A DNA stretch of 64,000 bases, from assembly GCF_040499845.1 (NCBI RefSeq), contig NZ_CP159342.1:3162001-3226000 (forward strand). Reading direction: 5' to 3'. Shown in pieces: positions 52,031 through 62,034 of this stretch (within the stretch, counting starts at the first letter, position 1; every line of letters begins with the position of its first letter). The position numbers and the translations under genes were made by a program. The notes beneath the pieces are model-generated. The model had not been told where the DNA came from. It saw only the letters and a program-made list of their open reading frames with translations, and made no database searches. Origin of the DNA: Micromonospora sp. CCTCC AA 2012012 (GTDB taxonomy: Bacteria > Actinomycetota > Actinomycetes > Mycobacteriales > Micromonosporaceae).

Positions 52031-53542
52031 TCAGAGCACGAAGGCGTCGGTCCAGAGGGCGCCGGAGCGGCCGGAGAGGGCGTCCTGCATGGCCACCGCC
52101 TGGCCGTCGGTGAGCTGCGCGACGAAGTCGATGATGGCCCGGCCGCGGGCCCGACCGATCCGGTCCGGGGTACGCGGGTGCAGCTCCGCCTCCGCCAGCT
52201 CCACCAGGTCGTGCAGCCGGCGGGGCAGCCGGGACTCCTCCTCCGGGTCGAGCAGCCACTCCCAGAGCGCCTCCACCAGGGCGGCCAGCAGTCGGGCCTG
52301 GCCGCGCTGGTGCAGGGCGAGGTCGGGGCGGGCCAGCACGAACCGGTGGTGGACGAACTTGAGCACCTGCACCTCGTGCCACTGCGCCTTCGCCAGCAGC
52401 ACGTGCCCGGAGCGGACGTCCGGCTCGGGGGTGACCGTGATCGCGTCGACGAACCGGGTGGACCAGCGGGCGGAGAAGCGGGCCACGTACTGCTCCGCCT
52501 CGATCGAGCCGTCGAAGGGGAGCGCCAGCAGCCCCTCGACAAGTTCCTCGCGGACGTGCTCGACGGCGGCGGCGAACGCCTCGTCGTCGGCGATCCAGGC
52601 GTCCTTGCGGTGCAGCTGGCGGCGCAGCCGCTCGATGGCCGCGCCGGGCCGGCGGCCCGCCCCGCCCAGCGCCGCGTCGGTGATGGACCGCAGGTGCCCG
52701 CCCTCGCGCTGCCAGGCCATCAGCTCGGCGGCCACCGCGCCCTGCTGGAGCACCCCGACCCGATAGAAGTCCTCCACGTCGTGGATGGCGTACGCGATGT
52801 CGTCGGCGGTGTCCATGATCGACGCCTCGACGGTCTGCTGCCAGTCCGGGATCCGCCCGACGAACGGCTCCCGGGCCTGCCGCAGGTCGTCGACCTCCGT
52901 CCGGTACGCCCCGAACTTCGACGATCCGCTCTCCGTGTCGTCGGGCGGCGCGGCGGCCCCGCGCGGCGCCGGTTCCAGGTGACGCGGGTGCGGGTCGGGG
53001 TGGTCGAGCCGGGTCCACGGGTACTTCAGCATCGCCGCCCGGACCGCGGCGGTCAGGTCCAGCCCGGTGGTGGCCGCGCCCCGGATCTCGGTGCTGGTCA
53101 CGATCCGGTACGACTGCGCGTTCCCCTCGAAGCCGTCGGCCAGGCCGAGCCGCTGCCGGGCCAGCCGGTCCAGCACCCGCTCCCCCAGGTGCCCGAAGGG
53201 TGGGTGACCGAGGTCGTGGGCGAGCGCCGCCGCCTCCACCACGTCCGGGTCGCAGCCGCCCAGCTTCTCCAGCAGCGCGCGTTCCCCGTCGTCGGCGACG
53301 AGCCGTTCGGCGATCGCCCGGGCCACCTGGGCCACCTTGAGGCTGTGGGTGAGCCGGTTGTGCACCAGCAGCCCCGAGCCGCCCGGGCTGATCACCTGGG
53401 TGACCCCGCCCAGCCGGGCGAAGAAGGGCGACGCCACGATCCGGTCCCGGTCGGCCCGGAACGGGCTCACCGCCAGGTCACCGAGGGCCCGGGCGCTGCC
53501 CCCGAAGAGCCGGCGTGCCCGCGGGTCGACAGGTGCTTCCAT
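52031..53542 (-). CDS. dGTPase-like HD-domain triphosphohydrolase
   Basis: A 503-aa protein of the deoxyguanosinetriphosphate triphosphohydrolase family. The HD metal site is visible: HNRLTHSLKV, then LAHDLGHPPFGHLGE near residue 112. A downstream Asp is in MDTADDIAYAIHDVEDF. It would hydrolyse dNTPs to the nucleoside and triphosphate, tuning the pool or limiting phages. An ATG was chosen because conserved sequence starts near it; a GTG 9 nt upstream is also possible. Confidence 0.9.
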   Translation of the reverse strand: MEAPVDPRARRLFGGSARALGDLAVSPFRADRDRIVASPFFARLGGVTQVISPGGSGLLVHNRLTHSLKVAQVARAIAERLVADDGERALLEKLGGCDPDVVEAAALAHDLGHPPFGHLGERVLDRLARQRLGLADGFEGNAQSYRIVTSTEIRGAATTGLDLTAAVRAAMLKYPWTRLDHPDPHPRHLEPAPRGAAAPPDDTESGSSKFGAYRTEVDDLRQAREPFVGRIPDWQQTVEASIMDTADDIAYAIHDVEDFYRVGVLQQGAVAAELMAWQREGGHLRSITDAALGGAGRRPGAAIERLRRQLHRKDAWIADDEAFAAAVEHVREELVEGLLALPFDGSIEAEQYVARFSARWSTRFVDAITVTPEPDVRSGHVLLAKAQWHEVQVLKFVHHRFVLARPDLALHQRGQARLLAALVEALWEWLLDPEEESRLPRRLHDLVELAEAELHPRTPDRIGRARGRAIIDFVAQLTDGQAVAMQDALSGRSGALWTDAFVL

Positions 53543-53640
53543 GATCGCCACGCTAGCGCAGCCGGCGGGGGTGGCGGCAGTCGTCGGGGCGGACCGGCAC
53601 AATGCACAGCGGAACCCACCGGAAAAGGCGGATCAAGATC

Positions 53641-56124
53641 GTGACCCAGTCTGTGCACCAGCGGATCGCCGACGAGCTCGGCGTCGCCGAACGGCAGGTA
53701 CGCGCGGCCGTGGAGCTGCTCGACGGCGGCGCCACCGTGCCGTTCATCGCCCGCTACCGCAAGGAGGCCACCGGCCTGCTCGACGACGCCCAGCTGCGCA
53801 CGCTGGAGGAGCGGCTGCGTTACCTGCGCGAGCTGGACGAGCGACGCGCGGCGGTGCTGGAGTCCATCCGTACCCAGGGCAAGCTGGACGAGGCCCTGGA
53901 AGCGCAGATCATGGCGGCCGACTCGAAGTCCCGGCTGGAGGACATCTACCTGCCGTACAAGCCGAAGCGGCGGACCCGGGCGCAGATCGCCCGCGAGGCC
54001 GGGCTGGAGCCGCTCGCCGACACGCTGCTGGCCGACCCGACCCAGGACCCGCGGGCCGTCGCCGCCGGCTTCGTGGACGCCGACAAGGGCGTGGCGGACG
54101 CCGCCGCCGCGCTGGACGGCGCGCGGGCCATCCTGATCGAGCGCTTCGCCGAGGACGCCGACCTGATCGGCACGCTCCGCGAGCAGATGTGGTCGCGGGG
54201 CCGGCTGGTCTCCCGGGTACGCGACGGCCAGGAGGCCGCCGGCGCCAAGTTCGCCGACTACTTCGACTTCGCCGAGCCGTACACCCGGCTGCCCTCGCAC
54301 CGGATCCTCGCCATGTTCCGGGGCGAGAAGGAGGGCGTGCTCGACCTGACCATGGACCCGGAGGCCGAGGGGGACTCCGACGCGGTGGCGACCGGTCCGA
54401 CCCGCTACGAGGCGGCGATCGCCGGGCGCTTCGGCGTCGCCGACCGGGGGCGGCCGGGCGACAAGTGGCTGACCGACACGGTGCGCTGGGCCTGGCGTAC
54501 CCGGATCCTCATCCACCTCGGCGCGGACCTGCGGATGCGGTTGTGGCAGGTCGCCGAGGAGGAGGCGGTCCGGGTCTTCGCCACCAACCTGCGGGACCTG
54601 CTGCTCGCCGCGCCGGCCGGCACCCGGCCCACCATAGGTCTCGACCCGGGCCTGCGCACCGGCGTCAAGGTGGCGGTGGTGGACGCCACCGGCAAGGTGG
54701 TCGCCACCGACACGATCTATCCGCACGAGCCGCGCCGGCAGTGGGACGCCTCGATCGAGACCCTGGCGAAGCTGGCCGGGGCGCACGGGGTCGAGCTGGT
54801 CGCGATCGGCAACGGCACCGCCAGCCGGGAGACCGACAAGCTCGCCGGCGAGCTGATCAAGCGGTTCCCGCAGCTCGGCCTCACCAAGGTGGTGGTCTCC
54901 GAGGCGGGCGCGTCGGTCTACTCCGCCTCCGCGTACGCCTCGCAGGAGCTGCCCGGGCTGGACGTCTCGCTGCGCGGCGCGGTCTCCATCGCCCGCCGCC
55001 TCCAGGACCCGCTCGCCGAGCTGGTCAAGATCGACCCGCGCTCGATCGGCGTCGGGCAGTACCAGCACGACCTGTCCGAGGTGAAGCTCTCCCGGTCGCT
55101 GGACGCGGTGGTCGAGGACTGCGTCAACGCGGTCGGGGTGGACGTGAACACCGCCTCCGCACCGCTGCTCACCCGGGTCTCCGGCATCGGGGCCGGCCTG
55201 GCGGAGAACATCGTGCTGCACCGGGACGCGAACGGGCCGTTCCGGTCCCGGTCGGAGCTGAAGAAGGTGGCGCGGCTCGGCCCGAAGGCGTTCGAGCAGT
55301 GCGCCGGCTTCCTGCGCATCCCCGGTGGCGACGACCCGCTGGACTCCTCCAGCGTGCACCCCGAGGCGTATCCGGTGGTGCGGCGGATCCTGGCCAGCAC
55401 CGGGCAGGACCTGCGCTCGCTGATCGGCAAGTCGACCATCCTGCGCGGGCTGAAGGCGACCGAGTTCGTCGACGACAGGTTCGGCCTGCCCACGGTCACC
55501 GACATCCTGGCCGAGCTGGAGAAGCCCGGCCGCGACCCGCGCCCGGAGTTCCGCACCGCGACCTTCGTCGAGGGCGTCGAGAAGATCAGCGACCTGGTCC
55601 CGGGCATGCTGCTGGAGGGCGTGGTCACCAACGTGGCCGCCTTCGGCGCGTTCGTCGACGTCGGGGTGCACCAGGACGGCCTGGTGCACGTCTCGGCCAT
55701 GTCGAACACCTTCGTCAAGGACCCGCGGGACGTGGTGAAGTCCGGTGACGTGGTCCGGGTCAAGGTGCTCGACGTCGACGTGCCGCGCAAGCGGATCTCG
55801 CTGACCCTGCGGCTGGAGGACGAGACGGCCCCGGGCGGCGGCCGGCAGCCGGCCGACGGCGGTCGCCGCGAGCGCGGCGGGCCGAGGGCCGGCCAGGACG
55901 CCCCTCGCGCCGGTCAGGCTGGTGCCGGACGACGCGACGGCAGGGCCGGTGCCGGGGCGGCGGGCGGCGGCCAGAGCGGTGCCGGTCGCGGTGGCGGCGC
56001 GGCACCGGGCGGTGCCGGACGCGGCGGTTCCCGAGGTGGGCCGCAGCAGCGCCAGGGCCGAGGCGCACCGGCACCCGCCAACAGCGAGATGCTCGAAGCG
56101 CTGCGCCGCGCCGGCCTGGCCTGA
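53641..56124 (+). CDS. tex: Tex-family RNA-binding transcription accessory protein
   Basis: An 827-aa protein. The N-terminal Tex helical region begins with [19 protein letters not shown] and [17 protein letters not shown] YqgF-like RNase H fold domain follows near residue 335 ([17 protein letters not shown]). Helix-hairpin-helix repeats ([17 protein letters not shown]) and an S1 RNA-binding domain (about 655-725, [20 protein letters not shown]) come next. The tail of about 95 aa is Gly/Arg/Ala-rich and probably disordered. A GTG start was preferred, with a purine-rich ribosome site about 10 nt upstream. Confidence 0.94.
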   Translation: MTQSVHQRIADELGVAERQVRAAVELLDGGATVPFIARYRKEATGLLDDAQLRTLEERLRYLRELDERRAAVLESIRTQGKLDEALEAQIMAADSKSRLEDIYLPYKPKRRTRAQIAREAGLEPLADTLLADPTQDPRAVAAGFVDADKGVADAAAALDGARAILIERFAEDADLIGTLREQMWSRGRLVSRVRDGQEAAGAKFADYFDFAEPYTRLPSHRILAMFRGEKEGVLDLTMDPEAEGDSDAVATGPTRYEAAIAGRFGVADRGRPGDKWLTDTVRWAWRTRILIHLGADLRMRLWQVAEEEAVRVFATNLRDLLLAAPAGTRPTIGLDPGLRTGVKVAVVDATGKVVATDTIYPHEPRRQWDASIETLAKLAGAHGVELVAIGNGTASRETDKLAGELIKRFPQLGLTKVVVSEAGASVYSASAYASQELPGLDVSLRGAVSIARRLQDPLAELVKIDPRSIGVGQYQHDLSEVKLSRSLDAVVEDCVNAVGVDVNTASAPLLTRVSGIGAGLAENIVLHRDANGPFRSRSELKKVARLGPKAFEQCAGFLRIPGGDDPLDSSSVHPEAYPVVRRILASTGQDLRSLIGKSTILRGLKATEFVDDRFGLPTVTDILAELEKPGRDPRPEFRTATFVEGVEKISDLVPGMLLEGVVTNVAAFGAFVDVGVHQDGLVHVSAMSNTFVKDPRDVVKSGDVVRVKVLDVDVPRKRISLTLRLEDETAPGGGRQPADGGRRERGGPRAGQDAPRAGQAGAGRRDGRAGAGAAGGGQSGAGRGGGAAPGGAGRGGSRGGPQQRQGRGAPAPANSEMLEALRRAGLA

Positions 56125-56150
56125 CCCCACCCCTCCCCCGCGACCCCGCG

Positions 56151-56209
56151 GTGATCATGAGGTTGGCGGCGGCGTGGATCTCCTCGACCGCCGTCAATCT
56201 CATGATCAC
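56151..56209. repeat. 22-bp hairpin beginning GTGATCATGAG
   Basis: Positions 56151-56172 pair with 56188-56209 across 22 bp, with two G-U wobble pairs and no mismatches; the loop is 15 nt. It lies just after tex and before the next gene on the same strand. Similar GTGATCATGAG elements recur in Micromonospora-type intergenic regions as far as I recall, so it may be a dispersed repeat. Confidence 0.8.
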
Positions 56210-56235
56210 GAGGAGGGTGGGGTGGGGGTAGCTTG

Positions 56236-56670
56236 GTGCGGGTGGACGAGGGACGGGAATGGCGGGAGCGGCAGCGCCGGGCCGCGCGCCTGCACGCGGA
56301 GGCGGCCGAGCGGGAGCGCACCGCCGAGCACGCGGCGGCGGCCGAGCTGGTGGCCCGCTTCGCGGCCGAGGCGGTCCGGCGCGGGCTGCGCACCACCCGG
56401 CTCACCGCGGCGGCCTACGACGGCCGCGCCCGCTACCGGACCGGCCTGACGGGCTGGTACGTGGACCGCGCGCACACCCGCGCCGTCGACACCTCGGGCC
56501 GCTTCTACCTGCTGATCGTGCCGGCCAGCCTCCGGGCGCGGCTGGCCGGCGCGCAGCCGGAACCCGCCCCGCCGCCGCTGGTCGTCGGCCGGGGCGGACG
56601 GGACGGCGAGTCGGTGCCGCTGGAGGTGCTGCTCAGCCGTCGCCTCGAGGCGGGCGACGACTGGCGGTGA
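56236..56670 (+). CDS. Conserved hypothetical protein
   Basis: About 144 aa. Residues 1-50 are a charged helix rich in Arg, Glu and Ala (EWRERQRRAARLHAEAAERE), probably coiled coil. The rest looks alpha/beta (RYRTGLTGWYVDRAHTRAVD). No recognised domain. Starts are uncertain among several closely spaced GTG/TTG codons. Its last 38 nt overlap the 3' end of the DUF389 gene on the other strand. Confidence 0.65.
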   Translation: MRVDEGREWRERQRRAARLHAEAAERERTAEHAAAAELVARFAAEAVRRGLRTTRLTAAAYDGRARYRTGLTGWYVDRAHTRAVDTSGRFYLLIVPASLRARLAGAQPEPAPPPLVVGRGGRDGESVPLEVLLSRRLEAGDDWR

Positions 56671-57643
56671 CCCGGGTCGGGGTCCGGTCCGGCCGCTGCC
56701 GGGGCACGCCCCGGGCCGCCCGCCGTTCCAGGCCACGCCACCAGTAGCGCTGCACCACGAGGGTGAGCAGCCCGGCCAGCACGATGGCAGCCAGGTTGAT
56801 CACGAGTTGGAGCAGCGAGCCGGCCGCCTCGTGCCACACCCCGTACGCGACGGCGACCGCCACGTTCGCCGCCGCCGGCACGGTGGTCACCGAGATCAGC
56901 ACGCCGACCAGGGAACCGGACTTCTTCGAGGTCAGCGAGAGCATCCCGGCGACACCGGCGAGCAGGCCGACCACCCAGGAGAGGGCGTCGGGTCGCCAGA
57001 TGAAGTCGGTCAGCGGCCGCGCGCCCAACAGCATGTCCCGGCTGACCAGCCCGGCCGCCGTCAGCAACCAGGTGCTCAGGACGGTCACGCCCATCGCGAC
57101 GAGGAAGCCCACCCCGAGGGCCTGCACCGACTGGAGGATGGTGGCCGGTCTGCGCCGCAGCAGCGCCACGCAGAGCGCGGCGAGCGGACCGAACTCGGGA
57201 CCGACCACCATCGCCCCGACGATCAGGATGGGCTGGTCCAGCAGCACCCCGATGCCGGCGATCATGGTGGCGACGATGATCAGCACCAGGAAGGTGCCGG
57301 TGAGGATGGTCTGCTCCCCGGTCTTGGCGGCGATCTCGTCCCAGACCACGGCGTCCTCGCCGTGCCCGGGGGCGTCGTGGGCGGCCTTGTCGGCGGCGGC
57401 GGAGAGGGTCAGCTCCACGTCGTCGGCGGCGATCGCCCCGTGCGCCTCGACACCCAGCTCCTGGAGCTGCCGCAGCACCCCGTCGGCGCTCTCCCGCACC
57501 ACGTCGCAGGTGATGTAGTCGCCGGCCGGTTGCCGGGCGACACCGGGCAGCACCACCAGGTGCGTGACGCCGGGGTCGGCGGCCAGCAGGTCGGCTACCG
57601 CGGCCGACTGGTCCTGGGGTGCGATCACCCGGAGATGCAGCAT
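56633..57643 (-). CDS. DUF389-family membrane protein
   Basis: A 336-aa protein. The N-terminal about 75 aa form a soluble ferredoxin-like region (HLRVIAPQDQSAAVADLLAA). About six or seven helices follow from residue 112 (TILTGTFLVLIIVATMIAGI), with the family motif VGAMVVGPEFGPLAALC. Its function is unknown; some relatives sit near transporters. The C-terminal tail is basic and overlaps the convergent hypothetical gene. Confidence 0.87.
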   Translation of the reverse strand: MLHLRVIAPQDQSAAVADLLAADPGVTHLVVLPGVARQPAGDYITCDVVRESADGVLRQLQELGVEAHGAIAADDVELTLSAAADKAAHDAPGHGEDAVVWDEIAAKTGEQTILTGTFLVLIIVATMIAGIGVLLDQPILIVGAMVVGPEFGPLAALCVALLRRRPATILQSVQALGVGFLVAMGVTVLSTWLLTAAGLVSRDMLLGARPLTDFIWRPDALSWVVGLLAGVAGMLSLTSKKSGSLVGVLISVTTVPAAANVAVAVAYGVWHEAAGSLLQLVINLAAIVLAGLLTLVVQRYWWRGLERRAARGVPRQRPDRTPTRVTASRRPPRGDG

Positions 57644-57738
57644 GGGTCGCTCCTCGGGGCGGGGACCCGCACCGGGCTGGTGCGGCCGCCCGACTCTACC
57701 TGCGGCGCTGCCGGGTCACCGGGTCCGCGGGGCGGCCG

Positions 57739-58476
57739 TCACACCGGGAGCATCGGGATGCCGTCCGGACCGGCGTCGGCGGCCGCCCGGATGCCGTCCC
57801 GCCCGGCGGCGGTGCCGAGGAACTCGCATCCGGTCACCACACCGGGTGCCGAGACGTCCTGCCGGGAGAGCACCACCCGTACGGTGGCCGCGAGGATCCG
57901 CAGGTCGAGGCGGAACGACCGGGTGTCGACGTACTCGACGTCGTACTCGAACTTCTTCTCCCAGGTCAGGCTGTTGCGACCGCGCACCTGGGCGAGCCCG
58001 GTGATGCCCGGGCGGACCTCGTGCCGGCGGGCCTGTTCCGGGGTGTACCGGTCGAGGTAGCGCACCAGGAGCGGACGGGGACCGATCAGGCTCATGTCAC
58101 CGCGCAGCACGTTCCAGAGTTCGGGCAGCTCGTCGAGGCTGCAGGTGCGCAACCACCGACCGATCCCGGTCAACCGGTCGGCGTCGGCCACCCGGCCGCG
58201 TGTCGGGTCGACGTGGTGCATGGTGCGGAACTTGACCATCTGGAACAGCTCGCCGTGCCGGCCGGGCCGGGGGTGCCGGAACAGCACCGGACGGCCCAGC
58301 GTGGTCAGCACCACGAGGGCGACGATCAGCATCAGCGGCGCGGTGAGCACCAGCAGCAGGGCCGATCCGACGACGTCCAGCGCCCGCTTGACGTGGTCGT
58401 ACGGACGGCTGTCACCCCGCGGGCGTGGGGGCGTCAGGAGGTCGAACGGAAAGGCGCCCGGGGCGTTGCGTGTCAC
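57739..58476 (-). CDS. Bacterial initiating sugar transferase (exopolysaccharide type)
   Basis: A 245-aa polyprenyl-phosphate sugar-1-phosphate transferase core (short, WcaJ/PglC-like). One membrane segment (about 35-55: VVGSALLLVLTAPLMLIVAL) precedes the catalytic region with FRHPRPGRHGELFQMVKFRT, SLDELPELWNVLRGDMSLIG and GPRPLL. It would load the first sugar phosphate onto undecaprenyl phosphate to begin a surface polymer. GTG start with GGAGGAG upstream. It is the last gene of the leftward polysaccharide cluster. Confidence 0.9.
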   Translation of the reverse strand: MTRNAPGAFPFDLLTPPRPRGDSRPYDHVKRALDVVGSALLLVLTAPLMLIVALVVLTTLGRPVLFRHPRPGRHGELFQMVKFRTMHHVDPTRGRVADADRLTGIGRWLRTCSLDELPELWNVLRGDMSLIGPRPLLVRYLDRYTPEQARRHEVRPGITGLAQVRGRNSLTWEKKFEYDVEYVDTRSFRLDLRILAATVRVVLSRQDVSAPGVVTGCEFLGTAAGRDGIRAAADAGPDGIPMLPV

Positions 58477-58516
58477 GGATCTCCTCCACGAGGTTCGAGC
58501 AGGGGTACGAGGGGAC

Positions 58517-59755
58517 TCAGCGCGGCCGGTTGGCGCGGTCCAGCTTGAGGAGCATGTCCTCGATGTGGTCGGCGCCGACCCGCAGCGACATCCGGTCCCG
58601 ATAGACCGCGAGCGCCCGGCGGGACATCGCCGCCCGGTCACGGTCGGTGAGCGCGGCGGCGCGACGGAACTGCGCGGCGAGCCCCACCACGTCCTCGGCG
58701 GCGGAGGCGAAACCGGCCCCGCTCGCGGCGACCAGATCGGCGCAGTCCCCGTTCGCCGAGACGATGACGGGGGCGCCGCTGGCCAGGGCGGCCTGCAGCT
58801 TCGACGGGATCGTCCCCCGGAGTCCCGGCATGTCCCGCAGGGTGACCAGCTGAAAGTCGGCCGCGGCGTAGAGCGCCTTCATCTCCTCCGGGGTGCGGCG
58901 GCCGAGGAAGCGGACGTTGCCGGCGCCCAGCTCGGTGGCGAGCCGCCGGGCCTCCTCCGCCTCGTTGCCGGAGCCCACGAAGACCAGGTCCATCACCGGC
59001 CCGACCGCCGCCGCGGCCCGGACCGCGGTCGAGACCCGCTGCAACGGCCCCAGGTTGCCCGCGAACATGACCGTCGGTACGCCCCGGTGGCCGATCGCCG
59101 CCCGGCCCTCCTCGGTCGCGGCGCCCGGGGCGAAGAGCTTCTCGTCGGTCCAGTTCAGCACCACCCGGACCTTGTTCGGGTCCGCGCCCCGGTCGATCAC
59201 CAGGTCGGCCATCGACGGGGAGATCACCGCGATCTGGGCGGCGGTCCGGTAGATCCCGCGCATCACCGCGCTGAGGCTCCGGTCCAGGACCCGACCCGCC
59301 CAGCCGCCGGGTGCCATGGCCGAGCCGGTCACCGACTCGGGCCACATGTCCTGCACGTGCAGCAGGGACGGCACGCCTCGCAGCAGTCGCAGCAGGGCCG
59401 GCGCGGCGAAGGCGGTGGGGGGCGGGCTGAACACGTAGACCGCGTCCACGCCGGCCAGGAAGCGCGGCGCGGCGGCCAGGCTGGTGCCGGCGAAGGAGAC
59501 GAGGTTCGCCACCCGCCGGACCGCCGAGGTGTCGTGGCTCGGATAGATCGGCACCCGCCGGACGACGGGTCCTCCGTCCCGCTCCACGTGACGCCAGCGT
59601 TGCCGGTAGCCGGGGTAGGTGCGGCCGGTGGGATAGTTCGGGAAGGCGGTGAGCACCCGCACCTCGTGGCCGCGCGCGGCGAGTTCGTCCGCGAGGTTCC
59701 CGGCGATGAACACCGGTTCCGGGGCGTACCACTGACTGACGATGCCGATCTTCAC
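58517..59755 (-). CDS. GT4-family glycosyltransferase (WbuB/CapL-like)
   Basis: A 412-aa GT-B-fold enzyme. The N-terminus VKIGIVSQWYAPEPVFIAGN and VLTAFPNYPTGRTYPGYRQR resemble WbuB, reported to transfer N-acetyl-L-fucosamine in some E. coli O-antigens. The donor-binding part contains VMFAGNLGPLQRVSTAV and the Glu-containing segment near GTIPSKLQAALASG. GTG start, overlapping the CapF-like stop codon (GTGA). Position next to CapE/CapF homologues supports the L-FucNAc assignment, which remains inference. Confidence 0.88.
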   Translation of the reverse strand: MKIGIVSQWYAPEPVFIAGNLADELAARGHEVRVLTAFPNYPTGRTYPGYRQRWRHVERDGGPVVRRVPIYPSHDTSAVRRVANLVSFAGTSLAAAPRFLAGVDAVYVFSPPPTAFAAPALLRLLRGVPSLLHVQDMWPESVTGSAMAPGGWAGRVLDRSLSAVMRGIYRTAAQIAVISPSMADLVIDRGADPNKVRVVLNWTDEKLFAPGAATEEGRAAIGHRGVPTVMFAGNLGPLQRVSTAVRAAAAVGPVMDLVFVGSGNEAEEARRLATELGAGNVRFLGRRTPEEMKALYAAADFQLVTLRDMPGLRGTIPSKLQAALASGAPVIVSANGDCADLVAASGAGFASAAEDVVGLAAQFRRAAALTDRDRAAMSRRALAVYRDRMSLRVGADHIEDMLLKLDRANRPR

Positions 59756-60879
59756 GCGACGACTCCCGCCGGAATCCGGGTACCGGCGCCGACCGGCTCC
59801 GGATAGGTGTCCGGACGGTCGGGGTCGAAGACCTCGTTGGTCCAGAAGAGGGTGAACAGTTCGTCCGAGCCGGTGTTCACGATGTTGTGCGTCCACATGG
59901 TCGGCATGTCGACGACGACCGGGGTCGACCCGTCCACCGCGAACCGGATCACCTCGTCGTGGTCGACCCGGCGCAGGCTGATCTCCGCCGTGCCGCGCAG
60001 CACCGCGAAGCGCTCCACCTTGGCCAGGTGGAAGTGCTCGCCCCGGGTGACGCCCGGGTGGGTGGTCGAGCAGAACGTCTGCCCCTGGCCGCCGTGCGAC
60101 TTCACCGCCTCCACCAGCTCGCCGCGCGCGTCGGCGTGCCGGGGCAGCGGGAGCGGGTAGTGCTCCGGGAAGCAGTGCGACCGGTAGGTGTTGAAGAGCC
60201 GGACCGCGTGCCGGTCGACCAGCGCCGGGATCTCCCCCCGCCGGTACGTGGCGGCGTACCCGGCGAGCTGGTGGGCCAGGTCGCTCACGCTGATCCGCAA
60301 CCCGGGCATGGTGCCGTCCCAGGGCCCGCCGGCCGGCGCGTCCATCAGGCGCGCGGCGGCGTCGGTGACGTGCACCAGGGTCAGCTCCCGGTCCACGTGC
60401 AGTTCGGGCTCCCGGCCGTCGGCGAGCAGCCGGCAGTAGGTCGCCGTGACGCCGTTGTAGAACGGTCGGCCGTGTTCGCCGTACAGGTTGGGCAGGCGCA
60501 CGTCGTCCAGGTCCGGGCGGGCGTCGGCCAGCGTCGCCGCGGCCACCGCCTTCGAGTCACCGTAGGGCGTGCCGTTGCCGGCCTGCACCGAGTTGGCGAA
60601 GACCACCGCGGCCGGCGGCGTGGCGCAGCGGCGCAGCGCCCGCGCGAGCGCCGCGGCCAGTTCCACGTTGCCGGCGGCGACGTCGGCCGGCTCGCCCCGG
60701 TTCACGCCCGCGATGTGCAGGACCCGGTCGACCCCCGCCATCCGGGCGGCGGCGGTGTCGGGATCGGCGAGGTCGGCCCGGCTGATGACGACCGGGTCGG
60801 GCCACCGCAGCGCCCGGGCCAGCACCCGGACGTGCCAGCCGAGGAAGCCGTTCGCGCCGGTGAGGGCGAGTCTCAACAC
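59752..60879 (-). CDS. CapF/FnlB-like UDP-sugar reductase with cupin domain
   Basis: A 375-aa bifunctional-type protein. The N-terminal Rossmann domain has TGANGFLGWHV (residues 7-17) and an SDR core (NSVQAGNGTPYGDSKAVAA). The C-terminal cupin (about 265-360) has THPGVTRGEHFHLAKVERF, with His residues for metal binding. This domain pair is the hallmark of CapF, which acts after CapE to make UDP-N-acetyl-L-talosamine. GTG start overlaps the CapE-like gene by 7 nt. CapG, the last enzyme of the pathway, is not in the window. Confidence 0.9.
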   Translation of the reverse strand: MLRLALTGANGFLGWHVRVLARALRWPDPVVISRADLADPDTAAARMAGVDRVLHIAGVNRGEPADVAAGNVELAAALARALRRCATPPAAVVFANSVQAGNGTPYGDSKAVAAATLADARPDLDDVRLPNLYGEHGRPFYNGVTATYCRLLADGREPELHVDRELTLVHVTDAAARLMDAPAGGPWDGTMPGLRISVSDLAHQLAGYAATYRRGEIPALVDRHAVRLFNTYRSHCFPEHYPLPLPRHADARGELVEAVKSHGGQGQTFCSTTHPGVTRGEHFHLAKVERFAVLRGTAEISLRRVDHDEVIRFAVDGSTPVVVDMPTMWTHNIVNTGSDELFTLFWTNEVFDPDRPDTYPEPVGAGTRIPAGVVA

Positions 60880-61913
60880 GCCACCGCCGTCTCGCGCAGC
60901 GACAGCTCCGCCCGGACCTCCCGCAGCGAGCGCAGCAGCTCGATGATCTCGGGTACGGCCAGCCGGGGCGCGTTGGCGGAGTTGAAGTCCTGGACGGTCA
61001 GCCCGGCCAGCTCGCCCTCGGAGACGTAGAGCGCGTAGTTGAGGTCGCGGGCGTCGAGCGGCACCCGGAAGAAGTCGCCGAAGTCGTCGGCCTGGAGGAG
61101 TTCCTCCCGGGTGGCCAGCGTCTCGTCCGGCTTCTCGCCGTGCCGCAGCCCGATCAGGTCGAGCTTCACCGGCACGTCGAAGAGCCGGCAGACCGCCTCG
61201 GCGAGGTCGCCGATGGTGCAGGCGGCGGCCTTGCGGATGAAGATGTCGCCGGCCCGGGCGTGCTGGAACGCGTGCTCGACGAGGTCGACCGAGTCGTCCA
61301 GGGACATCAGGAACCGGGTCATGTGCGGGTCGGTGACCGTGGGGGCCCGTCCCGCCTTGATCTGCTCGATGAAGAGCGGGATGACCGAGCCGCGCGAGTA
61401 CATGACGTTGCCGTAGCGCACGCAGCTCACGGTGGTGGCGCTGTACGGGTGGTTGCGGGCGTGCGCCTGCGCCACCTTCTCCATCAGGGCCTTGCTCATG
61501 CCCATCGCGTTGACCGGGTAGACGGCCTTGTCGGTGCTGAGCAGCACCACCGTCCGGACCCCGTTCCGCTCGGCCGCCTCGACCACGTTGGCGCTGCCCA
61601 GCACGTTCGTCCGGACCGCCTCCATGGGGAAGAACTCGCAGGAGGGCACCTGCTTGAGCGCGGCGGCGTGGAACACGAAGTCGATGTCCCGGGTGGCCCG
61701 CATCAGCGAGTCGAGGTCACGGACGTCGCCGACGTGGTAGCGGACCCGTTCGTCCCCGGTGGACTGCCGCATCGCGTCCTGTTTGGCTTCGTCCCGGCTG
61801 AAGACGCGCACCTCACCGACCTCCCGGTCGAGCAGGCGACGCACCATGGTCTGGCCGAAGGAACCGGTGCCGCCGGTGATCAGCACCCGGCAGCCGGCGG
61901 GGAGAACGGTCAC
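60873..61913 (-). CDS. CapE/FnlA-like UDP-GlcNAc 4,6-dehydratase/5-epimerase
   Basis: A 346-aa inverting sugar-nucleotide dehydratase. The NAD-binding motif is LITGGTGSFGQTMVRRLL near residue 11, and the active-site segment LLSTDKAVYPVNAMGMSKAL has Met where most SDRs have Tyr, as in CapE. RFLMSLDDSVDLVEHAF near 214 is family-typical. It converts UDP-GlcNAc into a 4-keto-6-deoxy sugar for CapF. The GTG start was chosen because AAGGAG lies about 7 nt upstream; an earlier GTG overlaps that site. Confidence 0.92.
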   Translation of the reverse strand: MTVLPAGCRVLITGGTGSFGQTMVRRLLDREVGEVRVFSRDEAKQDAMRQSTGDERVRYHVGDVRDLDSLMRATRDIDFVFHAAALKQVPSCEFFPMEAVRTNVLGSANVVEAAERNGVRTVVLLSTDKAVYPVNAMGMSKALMEKVAQAHARNHPYSATTVSCVRYGNVMYSRGSVIPLFIEQIKAGRAPTVTDPHMTRFLMSLDDSVDLVEHAFQHARAGDIFIRKAAACTIGDLAEAVCRLFDVPVKLDLIGLRHGEKPDETLATREELLQADDFGDFFRVPLDARDLNYALYVSEGELAGLTVQDFNSANAPRLAVPEIIELLRSLREVRAELSLRETAVAC

Positions 61914-62034
61914 GGACACTCCTTGTCGTAGCGCACCAGGCGGCATCCGGCGTCGGCCAGCATCGCCCACGGATATAAAGGACAACGAGCAAGAAACGGT
62001 GCAGAAACGCCCAATGGCGGAGTACCGAAACGGT
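61914..62034 (-). promoter_or_regulatory. Leftward spacer with possible -10 box for the capE-like operon
   Basis: This 121-bp gap is less GC-rich than its surroundings. On the minus strand it holds TTTATAT at about 61973-61979, a fair -10 candidate, about 60 bp upstream of the capE-like start codon. No -35 is convincing. It may split the cluster into two transcription units. Confidence 0.4.
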
